From Collinsella sp. (GTDB taxonomy: Bacteria > Actinomycetota > Coriobacteriia > Coriobacteriales > Coriobacteriaceae), in NCBI GenBank assembly GCA_018382125.1, contig JAGZQO010000011.1, positions 1-51,034 on the forward strand: a DNA stretch of 51,034 nt, given 5' to 3'. The notes below the pieces were generated by a model. That model was not told the DNA's origin. It did not search any database and saw nothing but the letters and a program-made list of their open reading frames with translations. Position numbers and translations under genes: made by a program. The stretch's first letter is position 1. Every line of letters begins with the position of its first letter. Shown in pieces: positions 39,832-50,224 of the stretch.

Positions 39832-41298
39832 CTATTCCTCAAAAAAGCTCGCAACGTTCAAGCGGCTCGTCCACTCGCCTATGGTGTTGGCAAAGCCGAC
39901 GCGTGTGTACACGCCCGCGAAACGACCGCGATACAGGTACAGGCCTTCCATATTAGAAGCGGGCGCAAAACCAAGATCATCCACAAGTCCTTTGGGTGCC
40001 TCTCCTCGATGCGGCCCATTGACAAGCGTTCCGCGCAAGCAGGGAGTCTGATACTGCTGAGCATACTCCTGTACAATCGCCCCAGCGGCCGCAGCGCGAG
40101 CAAGCACCTGGGACCATTCCCGTTCCGTGGCATCCAAGCCGGCAACAACGCCAACCGCGTTGTAGCCGCCGCACGGCTTGACAATCCATCGATCCTTTTC
40201 GGCAAATCTCGACAACTGGGCGCTTTCGTCCAAAATCTCGGTATAGGGCACATGCTCCCGTACAAACGATTGCTCCTCCGGGCTCAACAAGGACTGACCG
40301 GCCCGAGACCACAGAAATGCAAATACGGTCTTAGTCGCACACGGCCACGTTCTAAAACCACCAACGATGCACGCGAGCCCTTCTTGAGCCGCCTCGATTA
40401 AGGCCGAGCGTCCGTCGCACGGCTTATCCCACAGCTCGCCGGTCACCGCGCGCCGCCAAACGCAATCAATAGGACCGGCGGCATCGCACAGCCGCCTAGC
40501 ACCGCTCTCGTCTTCGCCAATCCGCAGGTCGCGCACATCCGCAAAGCGCGCCACCACACCCCGTCGCCTCATAAGGTCGACAAAATGAGCCGCATCTTCC
40601 AAGTCGATGCTTTCCGAATAGTCGACGATTGCCACCGAAGCGGGATATATCTTTGATTGCGGTGCATAGAGCCCCTCGTCAACGCGGGCCCCGTCGTCCA
40701 ATCGTGCACTATCCTCGGTGCGGCGAGGATGGGCCAGCTTCCACTCTGCATAGGTCTCAAACAATGCGTCTATCCAGCTACCGCACAAATCGTACTGCCG
40801 AAAGCCGGGGTGGTCGGATGCAAACTCCTCAAAGGAAGGCGTCATTCGCACTGCCTGACAGACCGCATCGGTCACTACCATTCCGGCACTGCCGTCGGTA
40901 TTGAGCTCACAAAACGTATACGAACCGGCATCTTCGTCAAGAAAGATATCAACACGCGCAAGGGGAATTTGGCAATCATAGCCGGCATCCATAGCGCACA
41001 GGTCAGCAAAAGCCGGATCCATGCGAAACCACGCACGCACGGAGGCATCGGAACAAAACGCCCGCGTCACCTTGTCCATAATGCCGTACATGCGCTCGGC
41101 GGCCTCCTTAAGAAGCGCCGTCATATCCTTGTCGAATATCTTTGGCGTCAGAGCCCAGGGCGCAGGATCACCATGGTAGAGCGCATGGGTTTGAGACAAG
41201 TATTCGTCGCCTTTGCGACGACCAGGTAGGTCACCTTCGCGCGTGCGTACGATGCGTTCAAAATAATCTTCGAGCTCTCGCGTCTTCAATGTTGCCAC
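39832..41298 (-). CDS. Glutathionylspermidine synthase-like ATP-grasp protein
   Basis: A 488-residue soluble protein. A GTG at 41298 is preferred over an ATG four codons earlier because GGAGG lies five bases upstream and overlaps that ATG. It resembles the permuted ATP-grasp proteins related to glutathionylspermidine synthase: RVDIFLDEDAGSYTFCELNT (near 145-165) and RWIVKPCGGYNAVGVVAG, with EYAQQYQTPC near the C-terminus. Family members ligate amines or peptides to carboxylates using ATP; the substrate here is unknown. Two direct repeats bracket it, one on each side. Confidence 0.8.
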   Translation of the reverse strand: MATLKTRELEDYFERIVRTREGDLPGRRKGDEYLSQTHALYHGDPAPWALTPKIFDKDMTALLKEAAERMYGIMDKVTRAFCSDASVRAWFRMDPAFADLCAMDAGYDCQIPLARVDIFLDEDAGSYTFCELNTDGSAGMVVTDAVCQAVRMTPSFEEFASDHPGFRQYDLCGSWIDALFETYAEWKLAHPRRTEDSARLDDGARVDEGLYAPQSKIYPASVAIVDYSESIDLEDAAHFVDLMRRRGVVARFADVRDLRIGEDESGARRLCDAAGPIDCVWRRAVTGELWDKPCDGRSALIEAAQEGLACIVGGFRTWPCATKTVFAFLWSRAGQSLLSPEEQSFVREHVPYTEILDESAQLSRFAEKDRWIVKPCGGYNAVGVVAGLDATEREWSQVLARAAAAGAIVQEYAQQYQTPCLRGTLVNGPHRGEAPKGLVDDLGFAPASNMEGLYLYRGRFAGVYTRVGFANTIGEWTSRLNVASFFEE

Positions 41299-41424
41299 GT
41301 TACCCTCCATTGCTTGATTTTTTGCTCATGCTACGCCAGCACGCACGACTTCGGCGCGCTTGAATAGGCTTCTAAATTAGCAACACATTTTTGCATGGGG
41401 CGGCAGGCAGCGACATATACTCCT

Positions 41425-41461
41425 GCTCAAGCGTACGCCCAGCCCCGCAAAAAACGCCAGA
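41425..41461. repeat. Direct repeat, copy 2, upstream of the ATP-grasp gene
   Basis: GCTCAAGCGTACGCCCAGCC followed by CCGCAAAAAACGCCAGA. It includes the A-run and first arm of the terminator at 41455-41479. Confidence 0.9.
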
Positions 41462-41479
41462 CGGGCAAGCCGTCTGGCG
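41455..41479 (-). terminator. Terminator of the zinc-ribbon gene
   Basis: CGCCAGACGG (41455-41464) pairs perfectly with CCGTCTGGCG (41470-41479); on the minus strand TTTTTTGCGG follows. Confidence 0.94.
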
Positions 41480-41505
41480 CTATCAGAGTGAGCTATACGC
41501 CGAGT

Positions 41506-42564
41506 CTAATCGTAGACGCCCATTTTAAGCAGTGTGAAGGTCGGAGCGCCGTCGCCCTGCGCGACGCGGACCGTGCAAGTCTCGGTACGGCCCATGGATG
41601 CGTCCGCTTGAATTGCGGCGATGAACTGGTTCTTTGGCAGGCCGTAAGTGCTCTCGGGGATGTCGGAAGGAAGTAACATGCCGCCAGCACTGTAGACCTC
41701 ATAGGTGAGCTCGTAGATGTTGTCGCCAAGGTCAGTCGCGCCCGTAACGATGGCACACGGTGGGTTGTAATTTCCCTGGCCATATTCCTGTTTCAAATAC
41801 AAGTACCCACCATGCGCTTCGGCCGAATCAGGAATCGCCTGCCCCTCCGGCGTTCTGTCATAAGTCATATCGGCATCGGAAAGCGTCAGACCCGTCAAGC
41901 GATTGAGTTCCCTATTGATCACATCAGTCGCCACACGCTGGCTATTACCGTTGTCATAGTCGCCTTTCTCGATTCGATACGGCGCGTTGTCAATAAAATG
42001 GCACCAGATAAACTTAACCAGCTTGTATTTCTCGTCATCAGAAAGGCCGTCAGTCGAATCGAAGCCGCCCGTCTGATACCAGTCCCGATCGAAGTGCTCC
42101 TCCGTAAAGTTCGACAGGAACAGATTCGCGGCGGCATAGGTTGCCTGGTCATTGAGGTCGACCTTTACGCTGCTGCCCGTCTGCTCGGTCTCTTCCGGCT
42201 CTTCTTGCTCATCGGCAGGCTTCTCCTTGGCGCTTCCCTTGTCCTTGTGCTCGGCCGAACCCTCGTCGGACCCAAGTACCGTTATTTGCGATGAATTGCC
42301 CTTCCCAAGCGGACCCAGCACGCCGGTCAGTGCCAGCGCGGCACCGCCGGCAACGAGCACGCCCGCCACGCACATGCCGACAATCACCGCGCGCTTATGC
42401 GATTTCTTTTGTACGGCACCCTGCACGGAAGGCATCCCTGCCACCGGCATCGGTGCGGGCTCAGCAGGCGCGGCAGCCGGAGAAGCGGCGCCCATGCGTG
42501 CCCCGCAGTTCGTGCAAAAATCGGTTCCGTCGGGCATCTCGGAGCCACACTTGGTGCAAAACAT
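41506..42564 (-). CDS. Zinc-ribbon, single-pass membrane protein of unknown function
   Basis: A 352-residue protein. An N-terminal zinc ribbon (Cys3, Cys6, Cys17, Cys20; FCTKCGSEMPDGTDFCTNCG) is followed by a Pro/Ala-rich stretch, a basic segment (KKSHKR), one membrane helix (about 58-84), a Glu/Lys-rich linker (about 100-140) and an extracytoplasmic domain with no recognised family. The ribbon should be cytoplasmic. I place the start at 42564, directly before the ribbon, with GAGGGG about ten bases upstream. It lies 118 bases after nth. The function is unknown. Confidence 0.85.
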   Translation of the reverse strand: MFCTKCGSEMPDGTDFCTNCGARMGAASPAAAPAEPAPMPVAGMPSVQGAVQKKSHKRAVIVGMCVAGVLVAGGAALALTGVLGPLGKGNSSQITVLGSDEGSAEHKDKGSAKEKPADEQEEPEETEQTGSSVKVDLNDQATYAAANLFLSNFTEEHFDRDWYQTGGFDSTDGLSDDEKYKLVKFIWCHFIDNAPYRIEKGDYDNGNSQRVATDVINRELNRLTGLTLSDADMTYDRTPEGQAIPDSAEAHGGYLYLKQEYGQGNYNPPCAIVTGATDLGDNIYELTYEVYSAGGMLLPSDIPESTYGLPKNQFIAAIQADASMGRTETCTVRVAQGDGAPTFTLLKMGVYD

Positions 42565-42682
42565 ATTCGGGCATCCCCTCACAACAAACGGTATCTGCCG
42601 CCATCATATTGAGCCTTCGCAGCCCAAATGTGTTGCGCAACATTGGTCGCCGTCTTCGAGTGCCGGCAAAACGTGCCGGGCC

Positions 42683-43348
42683 CTATCCCGTCACACGCAC
42701 GCTGGGGCAAAGGTCTGCCAGCGGGCACTCGTCGCACTTGGGCTTACGGGCATCGCAAATCTCGCGGCCAAAGGTGATCCACTGGTGATTGACCGACTCC
42801 CAATACTCGTGCGGCAAGATCTTGAGCAGATCTTGCTCGGTCTTGAGCGGCTCTTTGGCGTGCGTCTTGGGACTCAGCATCAGGCGGTGCGCGATGCGGT
42901 TGACGTGCGTATCCACCGCGATGCCTTCCACGATGCCGTACCCCACGTTGAGCACGATGTTCGCCGTCTTGCGCCCAACGCCCGGCAGCTTGACGAGTTC
43001 CTTCATGTCTGCCGGCACCTCGCCGCCGTAATCGGCGACGATCATCTGCGCGGCCTCCACGGCATGCTTGGCCTTACTCTTATAAAAGCCGAGCGACTTA
43101 ATGGTGTCCGCCACGTCGGTCACACTTGCTCCGGCCATGGCCTCGGGCGTGGGCCACTGGGCAAACAATTGGGGCGTCACCTTGTTGACCTGCGCGTCGG
43201 TCGTCTGAGCCGAGAGCAGTACCGCGATGAGCAGCCTAAAGGGATTCTCGTGGTCCAAGAAGCACTCGACCGGGCCATAGCGACGGTTAAGGCGCTCGCA
43301 CACCTCGATGGCGCGCTCGCGTTTGGCGGCATTGGTCTCGCGTGGCAT
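42683..43348 (-). CDS. nth: Endonuclease III (DNA glycosylase/AP lyase)
   Basis: A 221-residue base-excision repair enzyme that removes oxidised pyrimidines. The helix-hairpin-helix is LPGVGRKTANIVL with catalytic Lys127, and Asp146 is in VDTHVNRIAHRL. The [4Fe-4S] ligands are Cys198-x6-Cys205-x2-Cys208-x5-Cys214. The start at 43348 follows GAGGAG by five bases. It is intact and follows the ABC transporter gene by 63 bases. Confidence 0.96.
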   Translation of the reverse strand: MPRETNAAKRERAIEVCERLNRRYGPVECFLDHENPFRLLIAVLLSAQTTDAQVNKVTPQLFAQWPTPEAMAGASVTDVADTIKSLGFYKSKAKHAVEAAQMIVADYGGEVPADMKELVKLPGVGRKTANIVLNVGYGIVEGIAVDTHVNRIAHRLMLSPKTHAKEPLKTEQDLLKILPHEYWESVNHQWITFGREICDARKPKCDECPLADLCPSVRVTG

Positions 43349-43411
43349 ATCGACTCCTCGGCTCGGCAAAAACATAACTTCACGGAAACGATTGTCCCAC
43401 GTACGGGGACC

Positions 43412-45214
<1,803 letters not shown>

Positions 45215-45339
45215 GGGCTTCCTTTCGCGTCTGATAGGGCGAAACGCCATTGTTGCACACTAAAGCGCACTTCAGGCAAGCACGATGCGAAAAGCGCCCG
45301 CGCCCCGCGCTTGCGCCGACGCCCCGCCGTCCGTTGCGG

Positions 45340-46695
45340 CTAGCCCTCGTCTTCCTGGCCCGCAAGTAAGCCTGCGGACTCCAAGCCCAAAATCTCGTCG
45401 GCCTCCTCGGCATCTTCCAGGGCGTCGATGTCCTTGAGCTTGCGCTCCATAACGTTGGTGCGCGTGGTGATAATGCCCTCGACCGTCTTGCCCGCGGTCT
45501 CGATCTGCTGCTGGGCGCGGCGCAGCGCCGCCTGATAGCGCGGCAGCTCAGCCTTGACGGCGGAAAGTACGCGCAGCACGTCATCGGTGCGTTTTTGCAG
45601 CCTAAACGTCTGATAGCTCATCTGCAGGCTGTTAAGGATGGCGGCCATGGTGCTGGGACCGGCAACGTTGACATGATAGTCGCGGCCCAGGGTCTCGATA
45701 AGCCCGGGGCGACTGACGACCTCGGCGTACAGACCCTCAAACGGCACGAACAGAATGCCAAAGTTGGTCGTCGCGGGCACGCTCAGGTACTTTTCGCAGA
45801 TGTCCTTTGCCTCGCGCTTCACCATCGCATCGAGCGTCTTGCGCGCAGCGGCGACGGCCTCCGCGTCGCCCGACTCCTGGGCGTCGAGCAGATGCTCGTA
45901 CGCGTCGCCCGGGAATTTGGAGTCAATCGGCAGCAGCACGGGATCGCCCTCGTCTACCGGCAGCTTGACGGCAAACTCAACGCGCTCCGAGGCGCCAGGC
46001 TTGGTGGCGACGTTTTCCAGATACTGGTCGGGCGTAAGGATGTCCGCCAGGATTGCACCCAACTGCACCTCGCCCAAAATGCCACGCGCCTTAACGTTGC
46101 CCAGCACGCGCTTAAGGTCGCCCACGCCGGTGGCGATAGACTGCATGTCGCCCAGGCCCTTGTACACGGCCTCGAGCTGGTCGCTCACCTGCTTAAACGA
46201 TGCAGACAGGCGATCGTTGAGCGTACGGGAAAGCTTCTCGTCCACCGTCGCGCGCATCTGGTCGAGCTGAACGTTGTTGTCCTTGCGGATGGCGCCCAGC
46301 TGGGCATCGACCGTCTCGCGAACCTTGTCCAGGCGGCGCTCGATGCCCTCGCGGTTGGCGCCAAGCTGTTGAGCCGTCTCACGGCGCAGGTCATCCATCC
46401 GGTCACCAGCTTGCGAAAACTCACGTGCGATGGTCAGGTAACGTTGCTGCTCCACGGCCGCATCTGTCGTCTGCTGCTGCGCGATGGCATTGGCCGTGCG
46501 GCGAGTTTCGGCCAGCGCGACGTTCAGGGCATCGAGCGCGTTGTTGGCCTGCTCGAGTGCTGCCAGCGTTTCCGCGCTACTGTCGCCACGCTCCCGCAAC
46601 TCGGCACGCAGGCTCTTGAGCTGGAGGGCGCAAGCCACAGCAACCCCCACCGCCACCAAGGCGATCACAACAAGCACAATATCAATAGCAGACAT
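45340..46695 (-). CDS. rmuC: DNA recombination protein RmuC
   Basis: A 451-residue protein. An N-terminal membrane helix (IDIVLVVIALVAVGVAVACA), a long coiled coil (about 25-190, rich in Leu/Ala/Glu/Arg heptads) and the RmuC domain (about 190-390; KARGILGEVQLGAILADIL, then LLPIDSKFPGDAYEHLL) appear in order. RmuC limits rearrangement at inverted repeats and has nuclease-like residues in this domain; its exact role is unsettled. The start at 46695 follows GGCGGAG. It is intact. Confidence 0.95.
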   Translation of the reverse strand: MSAIDIVLVVIALVAVGVAVACALQLKSLRAELRERGDSSAETLAALEQANNALDALNVALAETRRTANAIAQQQTTDAAVEQQRYLTIAREFSQAGDRMDDLRRETAQQLGANREGIERRLDKVRETVDAQLGAIRKDNNVQLDQMRATVDEKLSRTLNDRLSASFKQVSDQLEAVYKGLGDMQSIATGVGDLKRVLGNVKARGILGEVQLGAILADILTPDQYLENVATKPGASERVEFAVKLPVDEGDPVLLPIDSKFPGDAYEHLLDAQESGDAEAVAAARKTLDAMVKREAKDICEKYLSVPATTNFGILFVPFEGLYAEVVSRPGLIETLGRDYHVNVAGPSTMAAILNSLQMSYQTFRLQKRTDDVLRVLSAVKAELPRYQAALRRAQQQIETAGKTVEGIITTRTNVMERKLKDIDALEDAEEADEILGLESAGLLAGQEDEG

Positions 46696-46819
46696 AAACT
46701 CCGCCCAACAAACCCAATCGAGCACCAATCAAAACCGCGATCAATCTTACCCCGCCACACACACGGATCACTCACTGCCTTGCAGACAAATTTCTCCTAG
46801 AGCCGCGGACACTAAAACG

Positions 46820-47242
46820 CTAACTCTCCCAGCCGGTGCGGATTGTTGTTATGACATCGCCTAGGCGCTGGCCGAGGGCTGACAGATGTTGGAGCACCTC
46901 GTTGGGCGATGCGCCGTTGAGGATGCACGTGAGGGCATACGACGCCAGAAAGATGACCGCAAGCCCCAGCGGGATGAGCACGATCATCGCCAATGTGCGC
47001 AGGCGCTGGCCCACGCGGCGACGACGCGCACGACGCTTGTCGAACGCGAGCTCCTGCGCATATGAATCTTGCTGTACGGAATAGGCCTCTGGTGCCGATT
47101 CGCCCGCAGGCGAAACCACAGGCGTGGCATTTTGCGCAGGGGGCTGGGTTGCCGCCCCCTGCATTTGCATCTCCATGAGTCGTTGCTGCTGACGCAGCAT
47201 GCGCTCAGCTTGTTGCTGCGGAGTCTCAAGAAACAGATCCAT
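46820..47242 (-). CDS. hypothetical membrane protein, 140 residues
   Basis: I do not recognise a family. The N-terminal part is Gln/Met-rich (QQQAERMLRQQQRLMEMQMQ) and looks like a short coiled coil, followed by a low-complexity stretch, a basic block (FDKRRARRRRVGQRLR) and one membrane helix (about 86-108). By the positive-inside rule the N-terminus is cytoplasmic. The start at 47242 follows GGAGG by five bases. It is 124 bases from rmuC on the same strand. The function is unknown. Confidence 0.75.
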   Translation of the reverse strand: MDLFLETPQQQAERMLRQQQRLMEMQMQGAATQPPAQNATPVVSPAGESAPEAYSVQQDSYAQELAFDKRRARRRRVGQRLRTLAMIVLIPLGLAVIFLASYALTCILNGASPNEVLQHLSALGQRLGDVITTIRTGWES

Positions 47243-47498
47243 GCTGGCCTCCAAAATCGGAGCATTCGACGCTTACGACCAGCATCCCGCACCGCCATGA
47301 CCGCGACAACGCAATCGCCGGCAATAGCCACAAAGTTTCTTTTGCTCAAAAGCTGTCGAAAAGCTCAACAACTCCCCTACCAGCACTTTCTCTGAGCTTT
47401 TTTCGTCAGCAATCTTTTGGCCTTCCACCCTTACGCCAACTGACCAAAATCTAACCAAAAGCTTGACGGAAATTGTGAAGACAGGGACCCCATACAAA

Positions 47499-47528
47499 AA
47501 CGTGCCGCCCCAAAAGGGGCGGCACGTT
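47499..47528 (-). terminator. Terminator closing 3' element copy 1
   Basis: AACGTGCCGCCCC (47499-47511) and GGGGCGGCACGTT (47516-47528) are perfectly complementary around AAAA; on the minus strand TTTTTGTATGG follows. The 256-base stretch on to 47243 holds no gene; it has a weak AAGCTCA/TGAGCTT pairing near 47362-47400. Confidence 0.94.
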
Positions 47529-47662
47529 AACTTCTTATCAGTTTTTCAGTAGCAAGCACGCGACGACCCGAAGCCGGAGCACAGGGTAGGGAAACACCTT
47601 TACCTCGCGCGACCTGCGCAGCCGTGAGCGAGAGGGAAAGGTGTTTCCCCGCCCCGTGCTCC
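47499..47662 (-). repeat. Structured 3' element, copy 1 (candidate RNA)
   Basis: Reading on the minus strand from the stop codon at 47682: a hairpin with 31-base arms (47576-47606 and 47632-47662, 27 of 31 Watson-Crick), whose loop holds GCAGCCGTGAGCG; a conserved linker of about 46 bases including CACGCGACGACCC; then the terminator. Copy 2 at 48465-48622 has the same order. Linker and loop are nearly identical in the two, but the long stems differ in sequence and both still pair. Confidence 0.8.
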
Positions 47663-47681
47663 GCAGTCGGTGGAGGCAGCT

Positions 47682-48314
47682 TTAGATGCCCGCGAGACCT
47701 CGGGTGGCGGTGGCGCACATAAACGCCAAGGCTAGAATCACGAGCGAGCCCGCGATGTCTGCCAGCACGCCCATTGCACGGCGTTCAAACAACCAGCTCT
47801 CAAAGTGCGGGGCGACGTTGCGCCAAACACGCCACAGCAAGATGCCCATACCGATGACGCCCGGGATATTGAGCAGTAGGATCTCGGAGCACAAAAGACC
47901 GATCAGGTTACCGGCGGCAAAGCCCGCATCACCCTCGCAGTATTTGCGGTAGACCATATACAGCATGTACGCCACAAACGGCTGCAAGCACGCAGAAATA
48001 AACGAGACCACCATCGAGGGGTCCTGCGAAAAGACCTCGGTGAGTTTATCGACACTCGTGGCGTCCTTCGAAGCCAAGAATAAACCGATAACCACAAGGG
48101 GCACCACGCCCAAAATTACCTCGACCAGAGTAAACAACTTGGCAGTCAAATCCTCACTAGCCGAATTCAAATGAGGCGCCCACTCAGGATGAGCATGCGC
48201 GCCGACTTTCTTGTCCTTCTCGGCACGATCGGCCTTTTTACCCTCGGCAACCCGACGACCAGGATCCTTGCGAGTTCCCGCCGCAGCAACCCGAGCCCGA
48301 GACTTCTTGCCCAT
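47682..48314 (-). CDS. hypothetical membrane protein, 210 residues
   Basis: I do not recognise a family. A lysine/arginine-rich cytoplasmic N-terminus (1-40, GKKSRARV...KKADRAEKDKK) is followed by four probable membrane helices (about 65-85, 105-125, 140-165, 185-205). The start at 48314 is chosen because the basic segment begins there; the ribosome site GGGG is weak. The gene ends directly before 3' element copy 1. The function is unknown. Confidence 0.75.
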   Translation of the reverse strand: MGKKSRARVAAAGTRKDPGRRVAEGKKADRAEKDKKVGAHAHPEWAPHLNSASEDLTAKLFTLVEVILGVVPLVVIGLFLASKDATSVDKLTEVFSQDPSMVVSFISACLQPFVAYMLYMVYRKYCEGDAGFAAGNLIGLLCSEILLLNIPGVIGMGILLWRVWRNVAPHFESWLFERRAMGVLADIAGSLVILALAFMCATATRGLAGI

Positions 48315-48464
48315 AAAAAACACCCCATCAGGTAGTAGATAAACTAAAAGTCGCCACCCAGTGTACCCCCTAAACAACGGCGCCGCCCCAACCCGGAGCA
48401 AGCCCCGTCAACCAAATAACCGAACCTTCAACCAAATGGCCGCAACCCAATCCCTATACAAAAC

Positions 48465-48487
48465 GTGCCGCCCAAAAGGGGCGGCAC
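48465..48487 (-). terminator. Terminator closing 3' element copy 2
   Basis: GTGCCGCCC (48465-48473) pairs with GGGCGGCAC (48479-48487); the minus strand continues GTTTTGTATAGGG. Confidence 0.88.
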
Positions 48488-48622
48488 ACAAACTTCTAAT
48501 CAGCTTTTCTGTAGCGAGCACGCGACGACCCAAAGCGGGCCGGGAGGGCGGGATTACCTTCCCTCAACGCGACCCTGCGGAGCCGTGAGCGGGGAGGGAA
48601 GGTAATCCCGCCCTCCCGGCCC
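48465..48622 (-). repeat. Structured 3' element, copy 2 (candidate RNA)
   Basis: The same layout as copy 1, directly after the rubrerythrin stop codon. The long stem is a perfect 28-bp duplex (48537-48564 with 48595-48622), starting GGGCCGGGAGGGCGGG. The loop keeps ACGCGACCCTGCGGAGCCGT and the linker keeps GCACGCGACGACCC. Stem sequence differs from copy 1 on both arms in a compensating way. Confidence 0.85.
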
Positions 48623-48643
48623 AGCTCATGCCAGCGCCACGCG

Positions 48644-49183
48644 CTAGTAGTTCACCACCTGCTCCTCAAAGTACGCCTTCGAGTGGTTACACACCGGGCA
48701 CACCTCAGGCGCCTCGGCACCAACGTGCAGGTGCCCGCAGTTCAGGCACTTCCATACCTTCACGCCCTCACGCTCAAACACCTCGCCCGACTCGATGCGC
48801 TCGACGAGTTTGTTGTAGCGCTCCTCGTGGGCCTTCTCGACGGCGGCGACACCACGGAACTTCTCGGCGATCTCGGCAAAGCCCTCCTCCTCGGCGGTCT
48901 TGGCGAACTCGTCGTACATCGTGGTCCACTCGTAGTTCTCGCCCGCGGCGGCGTCGCGCAGGTTGTCCAGAGTGCCCGGAACGGCGCCGTCGTGCAGATA
49001 CTTAAACCACAGCTTGGCGTGCTCGGACTCGTTGCCCGCCGTCTCGGCAAAGATATTCGAAATCTGAACGTAGCCATCCTTCTTGGCCTTAGATGCGTAG
49101 TAGCGATACTTGGTGTGTGCCTGGGACTCACCGGCAAAAGCGGTCTCGAGGTTCTTCTTGGTTTGGGAATTCTCAAAATCCAT
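48644..49183 (-). CDS. Rubrerythrin
   Basis: A 179-residue non-haem iron protein that reduces hydrogen peroxide in anaerobes. The N-terminal ferritin-like four-helix bundle carries the di-iron ligands (Glu19 in AFAGESQAH, NESEH at 51-55, ENYEW near 82-86, VEKAHE near 115-120), and the C-terminal rubredoxin domain has Cys146-x2-Cys149 and Cys162-x2-Cys165. The start at 49183 matches the family N-terminus; GAAGGGAAG lies about 8-16 bases upstream. It is intact and a clear sign of an anaerobe. Confidence 0.96.
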   Translation of the reverse strand: MDFENSQTKKNLETAFAGESQAHTKYRYYASKAKKDGYVQISNIFAETAGNESEHAKLWFKYLHDGAVPGTLDNLRDAAAGENYEWTTMYDEFAKTAEEEGFAEIAEKFRGVAAVEKAHEERYNKLVERIESGEVFEREGVKVWKCLNCGHLHVGAEAPEVCPVCNHSKAYFEEQVVNY

Positions 49184-49297
49184 AGGTGTACTTCCCTTCA
49201 ACACGTGCCGCCCATAGGCTTTGAGCGACCTTGTCTTTAGGATGCCCTCAAGCCGCGAATTTAAACCTTACAATCCCGTTCTTCAGATTTGAGCGGG

Positions 49298-50203
49298 CTA
49301 CACACTCAACCAACGATCGTCCTCGGCTCGGCAAAAGCCCTCGCGCTCCAGGTCAGCTAGAATGCCCGCGATCAAGTCGCACTCGACCGGCCCGCGACCG
49401 GCTGCCGCTTCCATCTCGTTAACGCCCACCACGGCATCAGCAAGCGTAATCCCCGCCGGCTGCCCATCGCGCGCTGCCAGCAACATACGCACGATATGCG
49501 CGCGCTTTTGGCGACGCGAGCCCTCAAACTTGGACTGACGGCTATAGCCCGCCGACCGCCTGGACGGATTGGGCAACGTCTTTTTTAGATATGCGCCGTA
49601 ATCTAGCAACGCGTAATACCACGCGCGCGGCGTGTCGGCATCATCGAGCGGCACGGCAAAGGGAGCGATCTCGTCCGCCGACGCACCGGGGGCCGCCGGA
49701 CAGGCCGCCTGAATCAGCGGCACCAGCTCGCGATCGGGAACAGCCGGTACATCGGGAAAGAAGTGATGCAGAAAGACCGTGCGCACATTGGTCTCCAGAT
49801 ACACGCCCGGAAGATCAAACGCAAACGACCGGATACCCTGCGCCGTTGCCGGGCCAATACCAGGCAGAGCGACCAAGTCACGCGTCTCGTGTGGAAACTC
49901 CCCATCCCAGTCCTCTACAACGCACTGTGCAGCCCTGTGAAGCGCCAAGGCGCGGCGATTATAGCCCATCCCCTGCCACGCATCCAAGACATCGGAAGGG
50001 ACAGCCTGAGCGAGCGCCCGAACAGTCGGAAAGCGATCGAGCCACGCCGGCATACGCGTCTCCACGCGCGGCACCTGTGTTTGCTGCAACATAACCTCAG
50101 AAAGCCAAATGATGTACGGATCGCGTGTACGGCGCCACGGAAGGTCGCGATAACGCAGGACCCCTTCCGAACGAATCATCGAACGAAAGGGGTCCTGAAT
50201 CAT
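49298..50203 (-). CDS. MutY-like adenine DNA glycosylase without an iron-sulphur cluster
   Basis: A 301-residue HhH-GPD protein. LPWRRTRDPYIIWLSEVMLQ QTQV (21-44) is the MutY N-terminal pattern with Glu36; the helix-hairpin-helix is LPGIGPATAQGIRSFAF (113-129). Two departures: the catalytic Asp of MutY/Nth is Glu137 (YLETNVRTVF), and the region where MutY has its four-Cys [4Fe-4S] loop reads KKTLPNPSRRSAGYSRQSKF with no cysteines. There is no NUDIX-like MutY C-terminal domain; the last 60 residues look like a winged helix. It may be a cluster-less adenine glycosylase of the kind known in some lineages. The start follows GGAG by eight bases. Confidence 0.85.
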   Translation of the reverse strand: MIQDPFRSMIRSEGVLRYRDLPWRRTRDPYIIWLSEVMLQQTQVPRVETRMPAWLDRFPTVRALAQAVPSDVLDAWQGMGYNRRALALHRAAQCVVEDWDGEFPHETRDLVALPGIGPATAQGIRSFAFDLPGVYLETNVRTVFLHHFFPDVPAVPDRELVPLIQAACPAAPGASADEIAPFAVPLDDADTPRAWYYALLDYGAYLKKTLPNPSRRSAGYSRQSKFEGSRRQKRAHIVRMLLAARDGQPAGITLADAVVGVNEMEAAAGRGPVECDLIAGILADLEREGFCRAEDDRWLSV

Positions 50204-50224
50204 GGCTATGCTCCTTATGCGGCG

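Noticed and set aside
36325..40401. A 1358-codon open frame on the plus strand across mfd
   Set aside because: It is the antisense shadow of mfd and of the ATP-grasp gene; high GC leaves few stops. It is low-complexity and has no recognisable domain.
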